Shown in pieces: positions 26,801 to 35,953 of a stretch of DNA of 54,711 bases. How positions within the stretch are numbered: the first letter of the stretch is position 1; each line of letters starts with the position of its first letter. The position numbers and the translations under genes were made by a program. Under the pieces are notes generated by a model. It made no database searches and had not been told where the DNA came from. It was given only the letters and a program-made list of their open reading frames with translations. This DNA comes from Bodo saltans (lineage: Eukaryota > Euglenozoa > Kinetoplastea > Eubodonida > Bodonidae), in assembly GCA_001460835.1 (NCBI GenBank), contig CYKH01001210.1:1-54711 (forward strand), in the 5' to 3' direction.

Positions 26801-29800
26801 TCACGAAGAGACAGGCGAAGACGTTCAGGCAATTGCCGATGATGTTCGTACCAAATCCTTTTCAGAACTCTTGTGCCGACGTGAGTGGCTTCCGAGGATG
26901 CTGGAGTTTGCTGGCACCAAGAACCGATTTGTCGCGTCGGCTGCTTTGAGCTGTATGTTTAGTATTCTGTCCCCTGCACGTCTCGCCTTAGAGCACCTGC
27001 AGGCATCGGTCGTGTTCTCCGAAGGATTTGAGAGAATTCTAGGTCGGTTGCTAGTCATCGCCCAGCATGCTGCAAGCAAGAAATTTCTTGTGGGACGACC
27101 CACTGCCCCTTTCGAAAATGCTCTGATCGAAGTCATCGACATGACAAGTATCCTCACGACGGATCTCACAACAACCCTCGATGCGCAAAACGTTCTTCAT
27201 TTTGTCGAAATTCATAGCGCGATTTGTCAATTCCTCGATGACGCCCAGCGTGCATCACACACAACGAGCACCGTGGGTGGAGTCGTGGAGCTGGGTATGC
27301 AAGTTCTTGCCTTCATGACAGAGCGAAATCCTGACAACGCGACGGCGATGGTGGCGCATTTGGCGACCCTCACGCAACTCAGCACGCTGTGTCAAACAAC
27401 ACTAGATTACTACACCGTCATGGAGCGCACGTTTGAATCAGTAGATGAGGACACTGTTGTGGATGTGACGAAACTCGTTCACGACATCTTTGCCTCGGAG
27501 AACCTATCCGAGCCTCCCCTTCGTGTGGTGCTGCAAGCACTTCGATGCCAGTCGAACGCAGTGCAGACAAACGCTCGTGAGGCTACGGTGTCGGCAATGA
27601 GCGTCATCAGCTTCGAAAGTATCGAGCCGTCATGCAAGTCTATGATCCTCGAGATTGTATGTGAATGCATCGGCCCCGAAACTTGGGATGCCCTTTCCAG
27701 ATACCTCACGGTTGGTGATATTATGTCCGTCATGCCGTCGTCCAGCTCCTTCTTGATGTCGTCGTCCAGCGACATCAAAGATTCATTTGCTGTTAGCATT
27801 CGATGCGTGACGCACCTTTTCTTGAGAGATGGGGTGACCACTGCTACTGAGGACGTGGATCTTATGAAGCATGTCATCGTGGACGCTATTCTTGACATTG
27901 CCTCAACGAATCAACAACTCCAAAACTTGCCCGCCGTAGCGTTTGAATGCCTTTCCCGATTGATAAAGATAGACGGCTATCGTCATTTGTTCTTAGCACC
28001 TGTCAGAGCGATCGCTGCCCACGTTTTGAATCACTGTGAAACCAGCGTCAACACAAAGTTTCAGCTAGAGTCCAAAGACGAGCTGCTTGCTTTCTTCGAC
28101 GGAGTTGAGGAGTTCGTCAAGCCTGACTCATTGCCCAACATCGCTGTCGTGAGGAGGCGCCTTCAACGCATCAGCAAGCATGCAGACGTACTCGGGACTG
28201 GATCTTCTGCGTCATCCATTTCTGGACACTGGGCGAAGATTCGCGACGAGCTTACGTTGGCGTTACGGGAGCCCAGAAAAGAGGAACTTGCTCCACTGAC
28301 ATCGTTGCTGAACTCAGGATCCATTGACGCTCGTGAGCGCATGCGCTTGTTTGTCAATCACCTGCGGCACAGCGATCTTCCTAGTTGGGTTGCCGTCGAT
28401 TTGTTGATGTGTCTGAATGAGTTACTCACCGACGCCAAGGAAGACAGTGAACGTGCCTTAGTGCGAATGCAAGATGATCTGAACCTCGTTGGGGCGACGC
28501 CGCTGCTGAGCACTCTGCTTGAGAAACCAGATTTCGATGTAGTTCGTCATGCGATTAAATTTGGCATTTCTCTGCTAGATGAAGGCAACAAACGCTGTCA
28601 AGATACCCTGCTGAACTATTTCAAAACCCACGACGAGAAGTTCTTCTTGACGATCAGAAAATTTCTGAAGCTTGCACAAACAGACATCATTTACAAGTCC
28701 CCGGCCAAAGAGCCTGACAGCGAACTTGACGAAAGTTCATTTGCTGCCACTTCTCAAGACCTTTGCCGGTTGCTGCAGCTGTTATGTGAAGGACACCATT
28801 TTGAGTTTCAAAACTACGTCCGCCATCAGAATGATAACTTCAACAGCTACAACATGTGCATCCTGGTGATGGAGCTGCTGCACACGGTGGTGGGGAAAAT
28901 GGATCCTGCGACGCTGCCCGTTGCTGCCCAAGCACTCAATACACTCACAGAATTTTGTCAAGGGCCTTGTCAGCAGAATCAAGGCACCATCGTCGGGTGC
29001 AACATTGTCGCTGAAGTGAACAGAATCCTCACCATGACTTACCCCGAGGATCAATTTAACGAAGACGTCGTGATGGAAATCAAGCAGGCAGCCATTGTTC
29101 TCCTGTTGGCACTATTAGAGGGAAGTCAAGATAGCTCCATCGCTAATTTACTGCTCACTCACATTGACGTGACGGCGTTGCACACACTTGTCGAGCAAGT
29201 TTGGTGCGATGCATTTAAGAAAGGCATGGCGAAAGCTGACAGCGACGAGCTTCTGGAGCTTGGCTTCAATATTTTTATCCTTGCAAAAATTCTCGTCTCA
29301 AACGGGGATAAAGTCAAGGGTGAGAAAATTGCTTGCATTATCCGTGACACGGCTGGCTATGATTACTTCAACGCGTCGATTTGCAACATTGAAATTTGGA
29401 GGGATGATGATCCTGCATCCCTTCGCCTGGAAACTGTTTATTTCCGAAAGCCTGAAATCTGCTCCCTGCGCGAGGAAACCAAAGAGCAAGTGATGAGCGA
29501 GGTGGACCGCTCCAGTCTTGTGTCGAAGCATTCAGACTTCTGCAAATGCGCCGATGATTTGATTTTTGAAATGGAGTTTCAGTTCCAGATCGAAGAATCA
29601 TCTCGTGAGATTCCTCGCATTATCCGATTCCTCACGTTCAACTTGATGACGTGCCGACCCCGCCCAGTGGAGGACTTGCTCCTCCTATCAGGTCTCACCT
29701 CCAACATGCTTGTCATTATGGGATTCACCACAAGAGAAGGTCCCATCAATTGGCTGGCGTCTGTCACATTCGTGACGGTCGGGCTCTTGCAGATGTGCTG

Positions 29801-31151
29801 CGCGGTGTACTTGGTTGTGGTGCGGCTGGTGCTCAAGCTGCCCCGACTAGCACATAAGTCTCTCAAGAAAGGGCAAGAAGATCCGTTCTTGAACTTGAAG
29901 ACATGGCGCGAGAAGTTTGTCCATGTAGCGAGCTTCTCCCGCATTGTGAAAGTCGCAAAGGAAACGTACACAGTTGCATTCACTGTGTTTGCAATCGCAT
30001 CGTTTTTGAGCGTTGTCGTCTCCCCGTACTTCAACACGTTCCTACTTGGCATGGTCACGTTTAAGGCGCCACTACTTGCCAACATTGTGAGTGCCATCAC
30101 AATGAACGGCAGGCAACTTCTTCTCACTGCATTCCTCGGGGTGATCTCTGTCTACTTCTTCACCGTCATTGGGTTTTTGTTTTTCCACGAGCACTTTGAG
30201 CGCGATGGCGGAGGCAGCAACTGCGACACGTTGCTGCAGTGTTTCTTCTACACCTTTGGTCAAGGCGTGCGTGGAGGGGGCGGTATTGGAGACGAGATTA
30301 AAACGAACCACTGGGAGGACCACGATTTCTTCCCTCGTGAGATCTACGATACGCTGTTCTTTGTGATGGTGGCGGTGATCGTCATGAACATTGTGTTTGC
30401 GTTGATTGTGGACACATTTGCGGAGCTTCGTGACGCTCGTAAGACCATCGAGGATGACATGAGGACGACATGCTTTGTGTGCGGCATTGATGCGGCCACC
30501 TTTGATCGAGAGGGGGAGGGTTTCGGCCCACACACCAAAGGTCCCCACAACGTATGGCAATATTTGTACTTCCTGCATCATTTGCGCCGAAAGGAGGTGT
30601 GCGAGTACACTGGCCAGGAATCGTATGTGGCCGCGAAGATGACGAAATTGGATCTGTCGTTCTTCCCAGTCAACCGCAGTAAGTCATTGCAGAAGGCGCA
30701 CGCTCCGCAGGCCGCCGGTGACGACGATTCTGGACCACAGGGCTCAGAAGGTGGCGCATCGACGGGACCAAGCCTCGATGAATTCAAGAAAGCGATGAAG
30801 GAAATTATGGAGGAACACACCAAGTCACTGAAGGCGCAAGCTCCGTCGACGACAAGCACATCAACCAACGCCCCCACTCGTGCAACGATGCTGTGGGCTA
30901 AGGCACGCTCGGCTCGGAGCAGCATCCTGCGGCCAAATGCGTCGTTTGTGGGAAGCCTGACGAACAGTTCTATCACATCACAAGACTTTGTATTGGCAAA
31001 TTCTGCTGGTGGTAGAGGCGCAGGCAATGACGACGAGGAGGGAGGAGGTCAGCACATCACCTTGGCACCGTCCATCCAGGCAGTGTCGAGGGCAAGGAGC
31101 ACGATCGCTTCGATTAACGAGCTCCTTGATAGCACTCGCAGGGGCTCCTAG
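23880..31151 (+). CDS. Inositol 1,4,5-trisphosphate receptor-like calcium channel
   Basis: A 2423-residue channel, near the size of IP3 receptors (about 2700) and half that of ryanodine receptors. The N-terminus is the suppressor/beta-trefoil domain (1-220), followed by MIR-type repeats (LWVLEGNLGSEGG, YRIKHCALGQYL), RIH helices (ERDLHRVLGYWSLLRQLRHF) and the RIH-associated domain near 1620 (LCRLLQLLCEGHHFEFQNYV). Six transmembrane helices lie between about 1920 and 2190. The selectivity filter reads GGGGIGDE at 2132-2139, close to the GGGVGD of the family. After TM6 is the conserved Cys/His module: C2198-x2-C2201 and two His near 2218-2223, then EYTGQESYV. A C-terminal coiled coil and Ser/Thr-rich tail follow. 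In trypanosomes this receptor releases calcium from acidocalcisomes. No introns interrupt the 7.3 kb. Confidence 0.93.
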   Translation: MNSVNISFGDRVSICCERVNAFLCSTGVADVRVHLTEQSAPGKHHANFDRCIFSIEKLRAWGTATIGNNASTKASGEGGANGLPTSSSTGMVDPLMFGNVIQLRHIYSGHYLAVTRNRRPDARGSLHVALETLSAENYAATHFRVMPRYKIRQEGERVGGGDHLVFFNEYLKVHLSLDSKSEELIGSSILEPFSLCLFDSAEMRLASTTIRMQSSILLFHKEQESFFQLEPPAPGSAASRPSSVSDGSTHVPSLVHPHIRDSTYNIAALDFSANALWVLEGNLGSEGGAIVASHEAYRIKHCALGQYLAASLTNQNQLILIDQPVEGDASLWVFVPCDVTERHIQTSNTFFRLQNATTGWWIHTAPTPSQQQAANNDTSPLQLTHCGSIATLAMPDATNNLGAKASRYLGHMSSAAAAHARDTVEPHVDGLLSLVERPAYVDVFCAVAAPYVVERDLHRVLGYWSLLRQLRHFAATASTSSLASLADNPLIPKIKVCLTELVPFCHEIGATTPNHSSTSAPMGASISSPIPGGSITGTASLPQAANDRTQSTSADPARQRMLLDQKLHNLVVDTLDHLLRFEHLWSQHAQLMTVVHLMFRFLSAVIKENPRGCEDVGASINLLTPYLAHLPSACDVFVQVARVNALDSTLVGHIANLSIPLLSTNDAYFVLLQELCFGGGVPCPENQFVIFDAINSAEAAPQITPIDRKIFVKCPDTVPTENGVREEKIPLESMQDAFMPALRYCAGAWKLLGCCTVGRPYPTRAWIEVDFLPQLMATARHPLLQQAIICVARSIFLADVECDLEEQHHQLWSWKYKMGEPGSPAGRASTANTGNQITDIQQVIMRETIEMLQPLCDSMAGASGHPSAFAVPTSTSVSTTWLSQCDLLNELLVLWNSIAISQCFTPENAERLSEFVGKFMENPPFGAQLSTLAPDAADRALQTVYHILNLISRLLEDHCASAAQEVRHMIRPQLHEETGEDVQAIADDVRTKSFSELLCRREWLPRMLEFAGTKNRFVASAALSCMFSILSPARLALEHLQASVVFSEGFERILGRLLVIAQHAASKKFLVGRPTAPFENALIEVIDMTSILTTDLTTTLDAQNVLHFVEIHSAICQFLDDAQRASHTTSTVGGVVELGMQVLAFMTERNPDNATAMVAHLATLTQLSTLCQTTLDYYTVMERTFESVDEDTVVDVTKLVHDIFASENLSEPPLRVVLQALRCQSNAVQTNAREATVSAMSVISFESIEPSCKSMILEIVCECIGPETWDALSRYLTVGDIMSVMPSSSSFLMSSSSDIKDSFAVSIRCVTHLFLRDGVTTATEDVDLMKHVIVDAILDIASTNQQLQNLPAVAFECLSRLIKIDGYRHLFLAPVRAIAAHVLNHCETSVNTKFQLESKDELLAFFDGVEEFVKPDSLPNIAVVRRRLQRISKHADVLGTGSSASSISGHWAKIRDELTLALREPRKEELAPLTSLLNSGSIDARERMRLFVNHLRHSDLPSWVAVDLLMCLNELLTDAKEDSERALVRMQDDLNLVGATPLLSTLLEKPDFDVVRHAIKFGISLLDEGNKRCQDTLLNYFKTHDEKFFLTIRKFLKLAQTDIIYKSPAKEPDSELDESSFAATSQDLCRLLQLLCEGHHFEFQNYVRHQNDNFNSYNMCILVMELLHTVVGKMDPATLPVAAQALNTLTEFCQGPCQQNQGTIVGCNIVAEVNRILTMTYPEDQFNEDVVMEIKQAAIVLLLALLEGSQDSSIANLLLTHIDVTALHTLVEQVWCDAFKKGMAKADSDELLELGFNIFILAKILVSNGDKVKGEKIACIIRDTAGYDYFNASICNIEIWRDDDPASLRLETVYFRKPEICSLREETKEQVMSEVDRSSLVSKHSDFCKCADDLIFEMEFQFQIEESSREIPRIIRFLTFNLMTCRPRPVEDLLLLSGLTSNMLVIMGFTTREGPINWLASVTFVTVGLLQMCCAVYLVVVRLVLKLPRLAHKSLKKGQEDPFLNLKTWREKFVHVASFSRIVKVAKETYTVAFTVFAIASFLSVVVSPYFNTFLLGMVTFKAPLLANIVSAITMNGRQLLLTAFLGVISVYFFTVIGFLFFHEHFERDGGGSNCDTLLQCFFYTFGQGVRGGGGIGDEIKTNHWEDHDFFPREIYDTLFFVMVAVIVMNIVFALIVDTFAELRDARKTIEDDMRTTCFVCGIDAATFDREGEGFGPHTKGPHNVWQYLYFLHHLRRKEVCEYTGQESYVAAKMTKLDLSFFPVNRSKSLQKAHAPQAAGDDDSGPQGSEGGASTGPSLDEFKKAMKEIMEEHTKSLKAQAPSTTSTSTNAPTRATMLWAKARSARSSILRPNASFVGSLTNSSITSQDFVLANSAGGRGAGNDDEEGGGQHITLAPSIQAVSRARSTIASINELLDSTRRGS

Positions 31152-31360
31152 AAAATGAATACTTGAAGTACGATGCGATTGAATGGTTCATTCTCCGTAT
31201 GAACCCTTCAATCAAGATGCCTGGTTCTTGGCAACATTGTTGTACCCGTTCCTCCCATGAGAATTTTCTATTTTATTATTTGTTTTTTTGTGCCAAGCTG
31301 AATATCATCTGCTTGTTGAATGCTCTTCGTTTTCTACACTTTGACAACAGTGAGAGGGGT

Positions 31361-31390
31361 TCGCGTTTTTCCTTACCGTTCTTCCTCGAG
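31361..31390 (+). promoter_or_regulatory. Predicted trans-splice acceptor for a small unknown gene
   Basis: A tract TTTTTCCTTACCGTTCTTCC followed by TCGAG gives an AG at 31389-31390, four bases before the ATG at 31395. This decides the start in preference to an upstream ATG at 31320, which lies before the tract. Confidence 0.5.
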
Positions 31391-31394
31391 CAAT

Positions 31395-31799
31395 ATGTCT
31401 GTTTCCAGACAGCATTCTGCAAAACTTCGACAGCCACTTGTCTCCGAGCTCGAGACGTCACACCTTCGCAGCGTCGCCAAAACGAGTTCTCTTTGCCTCA
31501 ATCTCGAGGAGACCCACAGGCGCACATGGCAGCCAACAAGTGCTCTGTTTCCTATGACAAAAGGTTGCAGTCGGAGGATTCGAGAGGCCCAAGATTTCTG
31601 CGCAACCGGGTCGTATTTTGTTGACCGACTGCCGATCCCTGACCTGCACCCTCAACGCTTCACGGAAGTGACAAAGAGCAGAGACTACGTGGATCGGTTT
31701 ATTGATTCATGGACTAGAAGCGGATCGCCACAGATGTGGGAGCACACGGATTGGTCTGAGCGCGTGCGAAGTGCCAGCAGACAAGGTGGCCGGCGATGA
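31395..31799 (+). CDS. Small basic protein, unknown
   Basis: A 134-residue protein that I do not recognise. It is rich in Arg, Ser and Thr, with an early MSVSRQHSAKLR, then RRTWQPTSALFPMTKG, then PIPDLHPQRFTEVTKSRDYV and a C-terminal ending RQGGRR. There is no membrane span, signal peptide or coiled coil. Several short Pro/Tyr/Arg-containing blocks recall small microtubule-associated axonemal proteins, but I cannot match a family. The open frame also reads upstream to an ATG at 31320; the later ATG is preferred because it follows a pyrimidine tract and AG. Confidence 0.55.
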   Translation: MSVSRQHSAKLRQPLVSELETSHLRSVAKTSSLCLNLEETHRRTWQPTSALFPMTKGCSRRIREAQDFCATGSYFVDRLPIPDLHPQRFTEVTKSRDYVDRFIDSWTRSGSPQMWEHTDWSERVRSASRQGGRR

Positions 31800-32156
31800 C
31801 CGAGCCACGCACAATTACGTCCGTGTGTCTCCAGCAGGAAAAAAAATCGCTTTCCATTGTTCTTTCTCTCGCTTTCGGTTGTTTTCACCGTCTCTCTCTA
31901 TCCAGCGTTTGAACTAGTTATGAGGCCTGTCAGTCAACGTTTTCCACTGCCGCCGCATATCTGTACATTTTTGTGTGTATTACATGTATCTTGGTCAGAA
32001 AATATTTCGTGACGATGTTTCCCCTCTCATGCATTCACCTTCGTTAGATTCTTTCATCATATTTCCTTTTCAAAACATCTTTTACTATCAACGAAACGAG
32101 CGAGGAAACTTAGCGACGATAAATTCGTGTGTAGTGTCGTACACCACTTGATCAAC
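31800..32156. other. Spacer between small gene and kinase
   Basis: AT-rich sequence with T/C runs, including TTCTTTCTCTCGCTTTCGG near 31860 and TTTCATCATATTTCCTTTTC near 32051. Candidate acceptor AGs lie near 32099-32103. I see no gene. Confidence 0.5.
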
Positions 32157-33614
32157 ATGGCAACCTTTGAGTCAAAGTACAACATGGGCGAGGAGCTGGG
32201 CAAGGGTGCCTACGCTATCGTGTACCGATGCACCCACAAGGAGACGGGTGAGGTGTCCGCCGTGAAGGTAGTGGACAAGAGCAAGGCAGGTCCGAAAGAT
32301 ATCGATGATGTGCTGCACGAGGTGACGATGATGAAGACGGTTGGGTTCCACCCCCACGTAGTGCAGCTCAAGGAGTACTTTGACACACCCAAGAATATGT
32401 TTTTAGTGATGGACCTCCTCAACGGTGGCATGCTCTTCGACCGTATTGTGCAGATGAAGCACTACAGCGAGCAGACGTCCTCTAAGCTGATTAAGAACTT
32501 TCTCCTGGCATTGGAGCACATCCACTCCAAGGGCATCATGCACCGTGATCTCAAGCCTGAGAACCTGCTCTTGAAGCACAACGCAACTGGCGGAGGCGAC
32601 GAGACCCATCTGACTGATGTCGCGCTAGCTGACTTTGGCCTTGCAGGACGTGCCCCCGGCCAGACGTGCTGCGGTTCCCCTTCGTACATCGCACCAGAGG
32701 TCATCAGCGTTGGATACCTTCGCACCCAGAAAGAACCCTATGATGCCAAGTGCGACGTGTGGTCCCTCGGCGTGATCGCCTACATTCTGCTCAGCGGTAA
32801 GATGCCCTTCCATGGAAGAATCTACAAAGAAACCTTCCAGAAGATCGTGAAGAATCAGTGGTCCTTCGTTGGTGATATCTGGGACCGCGTCACTCCCACG
32901 GCGAAGGACTTCATCAAGACGATGCTGACGCCTGATCCCAAGCTGCGCCCAAGTGCTACCGAGGCACTTCAGCACCCTTGGGTCGCCAATGTCCAGCCAG
33001 ACACTCACTTGGGTGAGGCCCTCGATAGTATCAAGGCGTTCAATGCTCAACAGAAGCTCAAGGCTGCCGTTGCCGTGTTCCGTGCAACCACCAGCTTCCT
33101 AGGTGCCTTGGACAAGACGCCCCCGTTCATGAAGTACCTCACTCACCGCGACAAGCTGTCGACCGTGATTGAGTCGAAGTCCCAGACGGATCCCAACAAG
33201 TTGCATTACATTGACTTCTCCCGTGCCCTTCTGCGCGATACCCCTGGATGGAAGCTGCAGGATTGCTGCACATGCGGCTCCAAGCAAGTCTGCCGCCATG
33301 TCCAAAACGTGCACGAGTATCTCTTCGTGGGCAAGAAGGCAATGGATGTCTACCCTTTCATGAACGAACTCCAGATGATGAAGGAGGAGGCTGACTTTGA
33401 TTTCCTGGATGAGCCCACGAACAAGAAGGTACAGCTGACTGCACAAGAGATTGACGAGATTATGAAGGCAGCTCTCATCTTTTCTGAGGAGCTGGGTAAA
33501 GTTCCCACCGCTGATCTGAAGCCGAACTTCATGCTCCAGAACTCCAAGGGCTTCGGTGCAACAGCGGCTGACAAGGGAACTGCCGCCGCGGTGAATATCT
33601 TCAAGAAGAAGTAG
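32157..33614 (+). CDS. CAMK-like Ser/Thr protein kinase with Cys/His-containing tail
   Basis: A 485-residue protein kinase. The kinase domain covers about 8-282 with all catalytic elements: glycine loop GKGAYAIVY (15-23), K37 in AVKVVD, E55 of helix C, HRDLKPEN with D131, DFG at 159-161, and SYIAPEV. The activation loop is short and contains CCGSPSY, a CAMK-group style. A helical segment after the domain (FNAQQKLKAAVAVF) resembles the CDPK/CaMK junction, suggesting autoinhibition or calmodulin control, but there are no EF hands. The tail contains DCCTCGSKQVCRHVQNVH (C370, C371, C373, C379, H381, H386), a possible metal site. Codon use is strongly GC-ending, suggesting high expression. The frame starts upstream at a GTG (32127); the ATG at 32157 fits the domain start. 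Confidence 0.9.
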   Translation: MATFESKYNMGEELGKGAYAIVYRCTHKETGEVSAVKVVDKSKAGPKDIDDVLHEVTMMKTVGFHPHVVQLKEYFDTPKNMFLVMDLLNGGMLFDRIVQMKHYSEQTSSKLIKNFLLALEHIHSKGIMHRDLKPENLLLKHNATGGGDETHLTDVALADFGLAGRAPGQTCCGSPSYIAPEVISVGYLRTQKEPYDAKCDVWSLGVIAYILLSGKMPFHGRIYKETFQKIVKNQWSFVGDIWDRVTPTAKDFIKTMLTPDPKLRPSATEALQHPWVANVQPDTHLGEALDSIKAFNAQQKLKAAVAVFRATTSFLGALDKTPPFMKYLTHRDKLSTVIESKSQTDPNKLHYIDFSRALLRDTPGWKLQDCCTCGSKQVCRHVQNVHEYLFVGKKAMDVYPFMNELQMMKEEADFDFLDEPTNKKVQLTAQEIDEIMKAALIFSEELGKVPTADLKPNFMLQNSKGFGATAADKGTAAAVNIFKKK

Positions 33615-34160
33615 TCGACCCCGCAAACGACAGGATTTTGCTTACTTGCAAGTGACGAGGTATGAGTACAACAAAGTAGAAGCGAGCGAAGAAGCGTGAA
33701 AGAATGTCGTTGATCCACTCCTTTTTGACTATTATTTTGACGGTGTCGCTGTGTGGTATCCTGTATGATCGCCATGGTAGCAGTGTTGTCGTCACGAAAC
33801 TGGTGACGCACTCTACCCCAATCAGTGATTGTGCTTGAAATCCATGTGCATCGTTGAGAAGATAGAAAGACGACGATCAATATGAACATGCATTGTTTTT
33901 CGTGCACGCCGCCATGAGAAAGGAAAAAAAGAAAACGAACGAGGGTTGTATAAAACAGAAATCCTTTTCTCAGTAATACTCCTCCCAGTGCCAAAGAAAG
34001 CAAACCAGCACGAGTTTCCTGAGCGGTCTCAGATCCTTACCACTGAATGTGTTATGTAAAAGCAAGAACCCCCCAAAGAAATCCAGCAACGCCAACACTC
34101 AACGAAGGTAGATGTTTTTCCTCCATTTTTGCTAATTGCTTACCTCGTTGCTGGTTATAA
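33615..34160. other. Long spacer before Prp19
   Basis: About 550 bases with no ATG-initiated frame that looks coding on the + strand. It contains A-rich patches (GGAAAAAAAGAAAAC near 33922) and later T-rich tracts. The reverse-strand open frames here lack any motif. Confidence 0.5.
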
Positions 34161-34198
34161 TATTACTTGTCCTTCTTTTGAATCGCCTTCACTGTCAG
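34161..34198 (+). promoter_or_regulatory. Predicted trans-splice acceptor for Prp19
   Basis: TATTACTTGTCCTTCTTTTG then CGCCTTCACTGTCAG ends in AG at 34197-34198. The ATG at 34225, which starts the U-box, lies 26 bases later. The longer open frame begins at a non-ATG codon upstream of this tract, so the splice site supports the shorter protein. Confidence 0.6.
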
Positions 34199-34224
34199 AA
34201 AGCATTTTTTTCTTCACAACGCAA

Positions 34225-35736
34225 ATGTTTTGCTGCATTTCAGGTCAGGTACCAACAGAGCCTGTGGTTTCAAAGACCAGCGGTTGTCTGTTCGAGCGAC
34301 GCCTGATTGAGAAGTTTATCTCAGAAAATGGTCGTTGCCCCAAGACGGGTGAGCCACTCACCAAAGACGACCTATTGTCAGTTGCCGCTGGTGATGCGTC
34401 AACGATCCGCATCACTCCATCACAAGCCACCATTCCTGGTCTCCTCCAATCCCTTCACCACGAGTGGGACGCGATGATGCTCGAGCAATTCACTCTTCGT
34501 CAACAGGTAGCGCAGATTCAACAAGAGTTAAGCCATGCGCTGTTTCAGCACGATGCTGCGTGTCGCGTTATTGCAAAGCTCATCCAAGAACGCGATTCGT
34601 TAAAGAAGCGTGTTTTGGCTGGCGGTAGTGCTGCACCTGCGAGCGCGAAAAAGAATGACGATGAGAGCAAGGCCGACGAGGAGGAGGAAGACGACGAAGC
34701 TCCAGTTCTGCCGCTCATTGTGTGCGATGCAATCGATGAACATGAGCGCCGCCTCCAACAGCAACGCAAACGCCGAGACCCACCTGTGACCCTAGCTCAA
34801 CCCTCGGCCCTCCAGAAATATGTTGAATTTGACTTTGCCACGGTACACGGAAACAGTGCTGTGACCGCGTTGACCGTTGCAGACACCCAAGGTCATCGCA
34901 CTGCTATCAGTGGCGGCGCTGACGGCAAGATTGTCAGATACGATCTTGCACGCCGTGCAGTAAGCGGCACTGGTGTTGGGCATCGCAAGGCTGTTCGCGC
35001 CATAAAGGACATTGGCGACATCGTCGTGTCTGCTTCAGACGATACCACGGTTCGTGTTTGGAGGGCGGAGAGTGGAGTCCTCACATCCCACGCTGTCATC
35101 AAAGCGCATCAGGCCCCAGTCAACGACCTCGCTGTGCTGCCCACTGAGCAGCATGTCATCTCCGTGGACGATGCAGGAAAGTTGATCCTCTCCGATATCG
35201 CCAAGGGATTCGCGGTTGCGACTGCAGACTCTGAGCACAGCCGCCTTGGTATGACGTGCGTCGGTTTGCATCCGGATGGTGCAGTTGCCGCGTCTGGCAG
35301 CGCAGGCTCCGTCTTGTTGTGGGACCTTCGAATGATGGACGTGCATGTGAAGCTGACGCCCCCTGGCCGCAGCAGTGGTTCAATCACTGCGCTCGCGTTC
35401 AACGAAGACGGTGTGACGCTTGCTGCATCCACCAGTAACAGCGTGGTAGTTCTTTGGGACTTCAGAAAAGTGAATGAGCCATTAGCTGTTCTTACGATTG
35501 GTGGCGTGCCTGCTGCCAAGGCCGTTCCCATTAACGACATTGCATTCGACAACTACGGAAGTTATTTGGCCATTGGCATGGATACCGTGCGACTTTGGAG
35601 CTGGCGTGATCGAACGGAACTTGCCACACTCGGCAGCCACATTGGACCCGTTACTGGTGTTGCATGGGGCGCAGACGCCAAATGGGTTGCGTCATCATCA
35701 TTAGATAAAACTATCCGCTTTTATGGGATGGAATGA
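34225..35736 (+). CDS. PRP19: Prp19 pre-mRNA-processing factor, U-box E3 ligase
   Basis: A 503-residue protein, the family's usual length. The first 55 residues form the U-box: MFCCISGQVPTEPVVSKTSG, then LFERRLIEKFI and RCPKTGEPL, matching Prp19 almost residue for residue. A coiled coil (about 75-125, EQFTLRQQVAQIQQELSHAL) mediates tetramer formation. An acidic linker is followed by seven WD40-type repeats (about 210-503), with ISGGADGKIVRYD, SASDDTTVRVWR, ASGSAGSVLLWDLR and SSSLDKTIRFYG near the end. Prp19 is the core of the NineTeen complex that activates the spliceosome. In kinetoplastids it would serve trans-splicing. Start chosen by the conserved MFC N-terminus. Confidence 0.96.
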   Translation: MFCCISGQVPTEPVVSKTSGCLFERRLIEKFISENGRCPKTGEPLTKDDLLSVAAGDASTIRITPSQATIPGLLQSLHHEWDAMMLEQFTLRQQVAQIQQELSHALFQHDAACRVIAKLIQERDSLKKRVLAGGSAAPASAKKNDDESKADEEEEDDEAPVLPLIVCDAIDEHERRLQQQRKRRDPPVTLAQPSALQKYVEFDFATVHGNSAVTALTVADTQGHRTAISGGADGKIVRYDLARRAVSGTGVGHRKAVRAIKDIGDIVVSASDDTTVRVWRAESGVLTSHAVIKAHQAPVNDLAVLPTEQHVISVDDAGKLILSDIAKGFAVATADSEHSRLGMTCVGLHPDGAVAASGSAGSVLLWDLRMMDVHVKLTPPGRSSGSITALAFNEDGVTLAASTSNSVVVLWDFRKVNEPLAVLTIGGVPAAKAVPINDIAFDNYGSYLAIGMDTVRLWSWRDRTELATLGSHIGPVTGVAWGADAKWVASSSLDKTIRFYGME

Positions 35737-35891
35737 TGTCCCTTTGATTCGATAGCGCGTGGAGCTGTAAACTGGGGACATAAACAAAGATGAATTCGCC
35801 CAAGCACATACGTGCTATTGTTCTCTTTTTCCATAAAAAAAATGCGATGGAATACGTTCATGTTTAGAAGAGTGCTATTGTTCTCTCAACT

Positions 35892-35922
35892 GACTCTCTT
35901 CATTCTTCTTCCCTTTTTTCAG
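35892..35922 (+). promoter_or_regulatory. Predicted trans-splice acceptor for tubulin-tyrosine ligase
   Basis: ACTCTCTTCATTCTTCTTCC followed by CTTTTTTCAG places AG at 35921-35922, 31 bases before the ATG at 35954. This is a textbook pyrimidine tract and AG. Confidence 0.65.
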
Positions 35923-35953
35923 ACTCATCGACCTCATACATACGGAAAACAAC

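Noticed and set aside
31163-31624. A 153-codon frame overlapping the small unknown gene
   Set aside because: It starts at a TTG and runs through T-rich spacer; the overlapping frame with a splice-site-supported ATG at 31395 is a better candidate.
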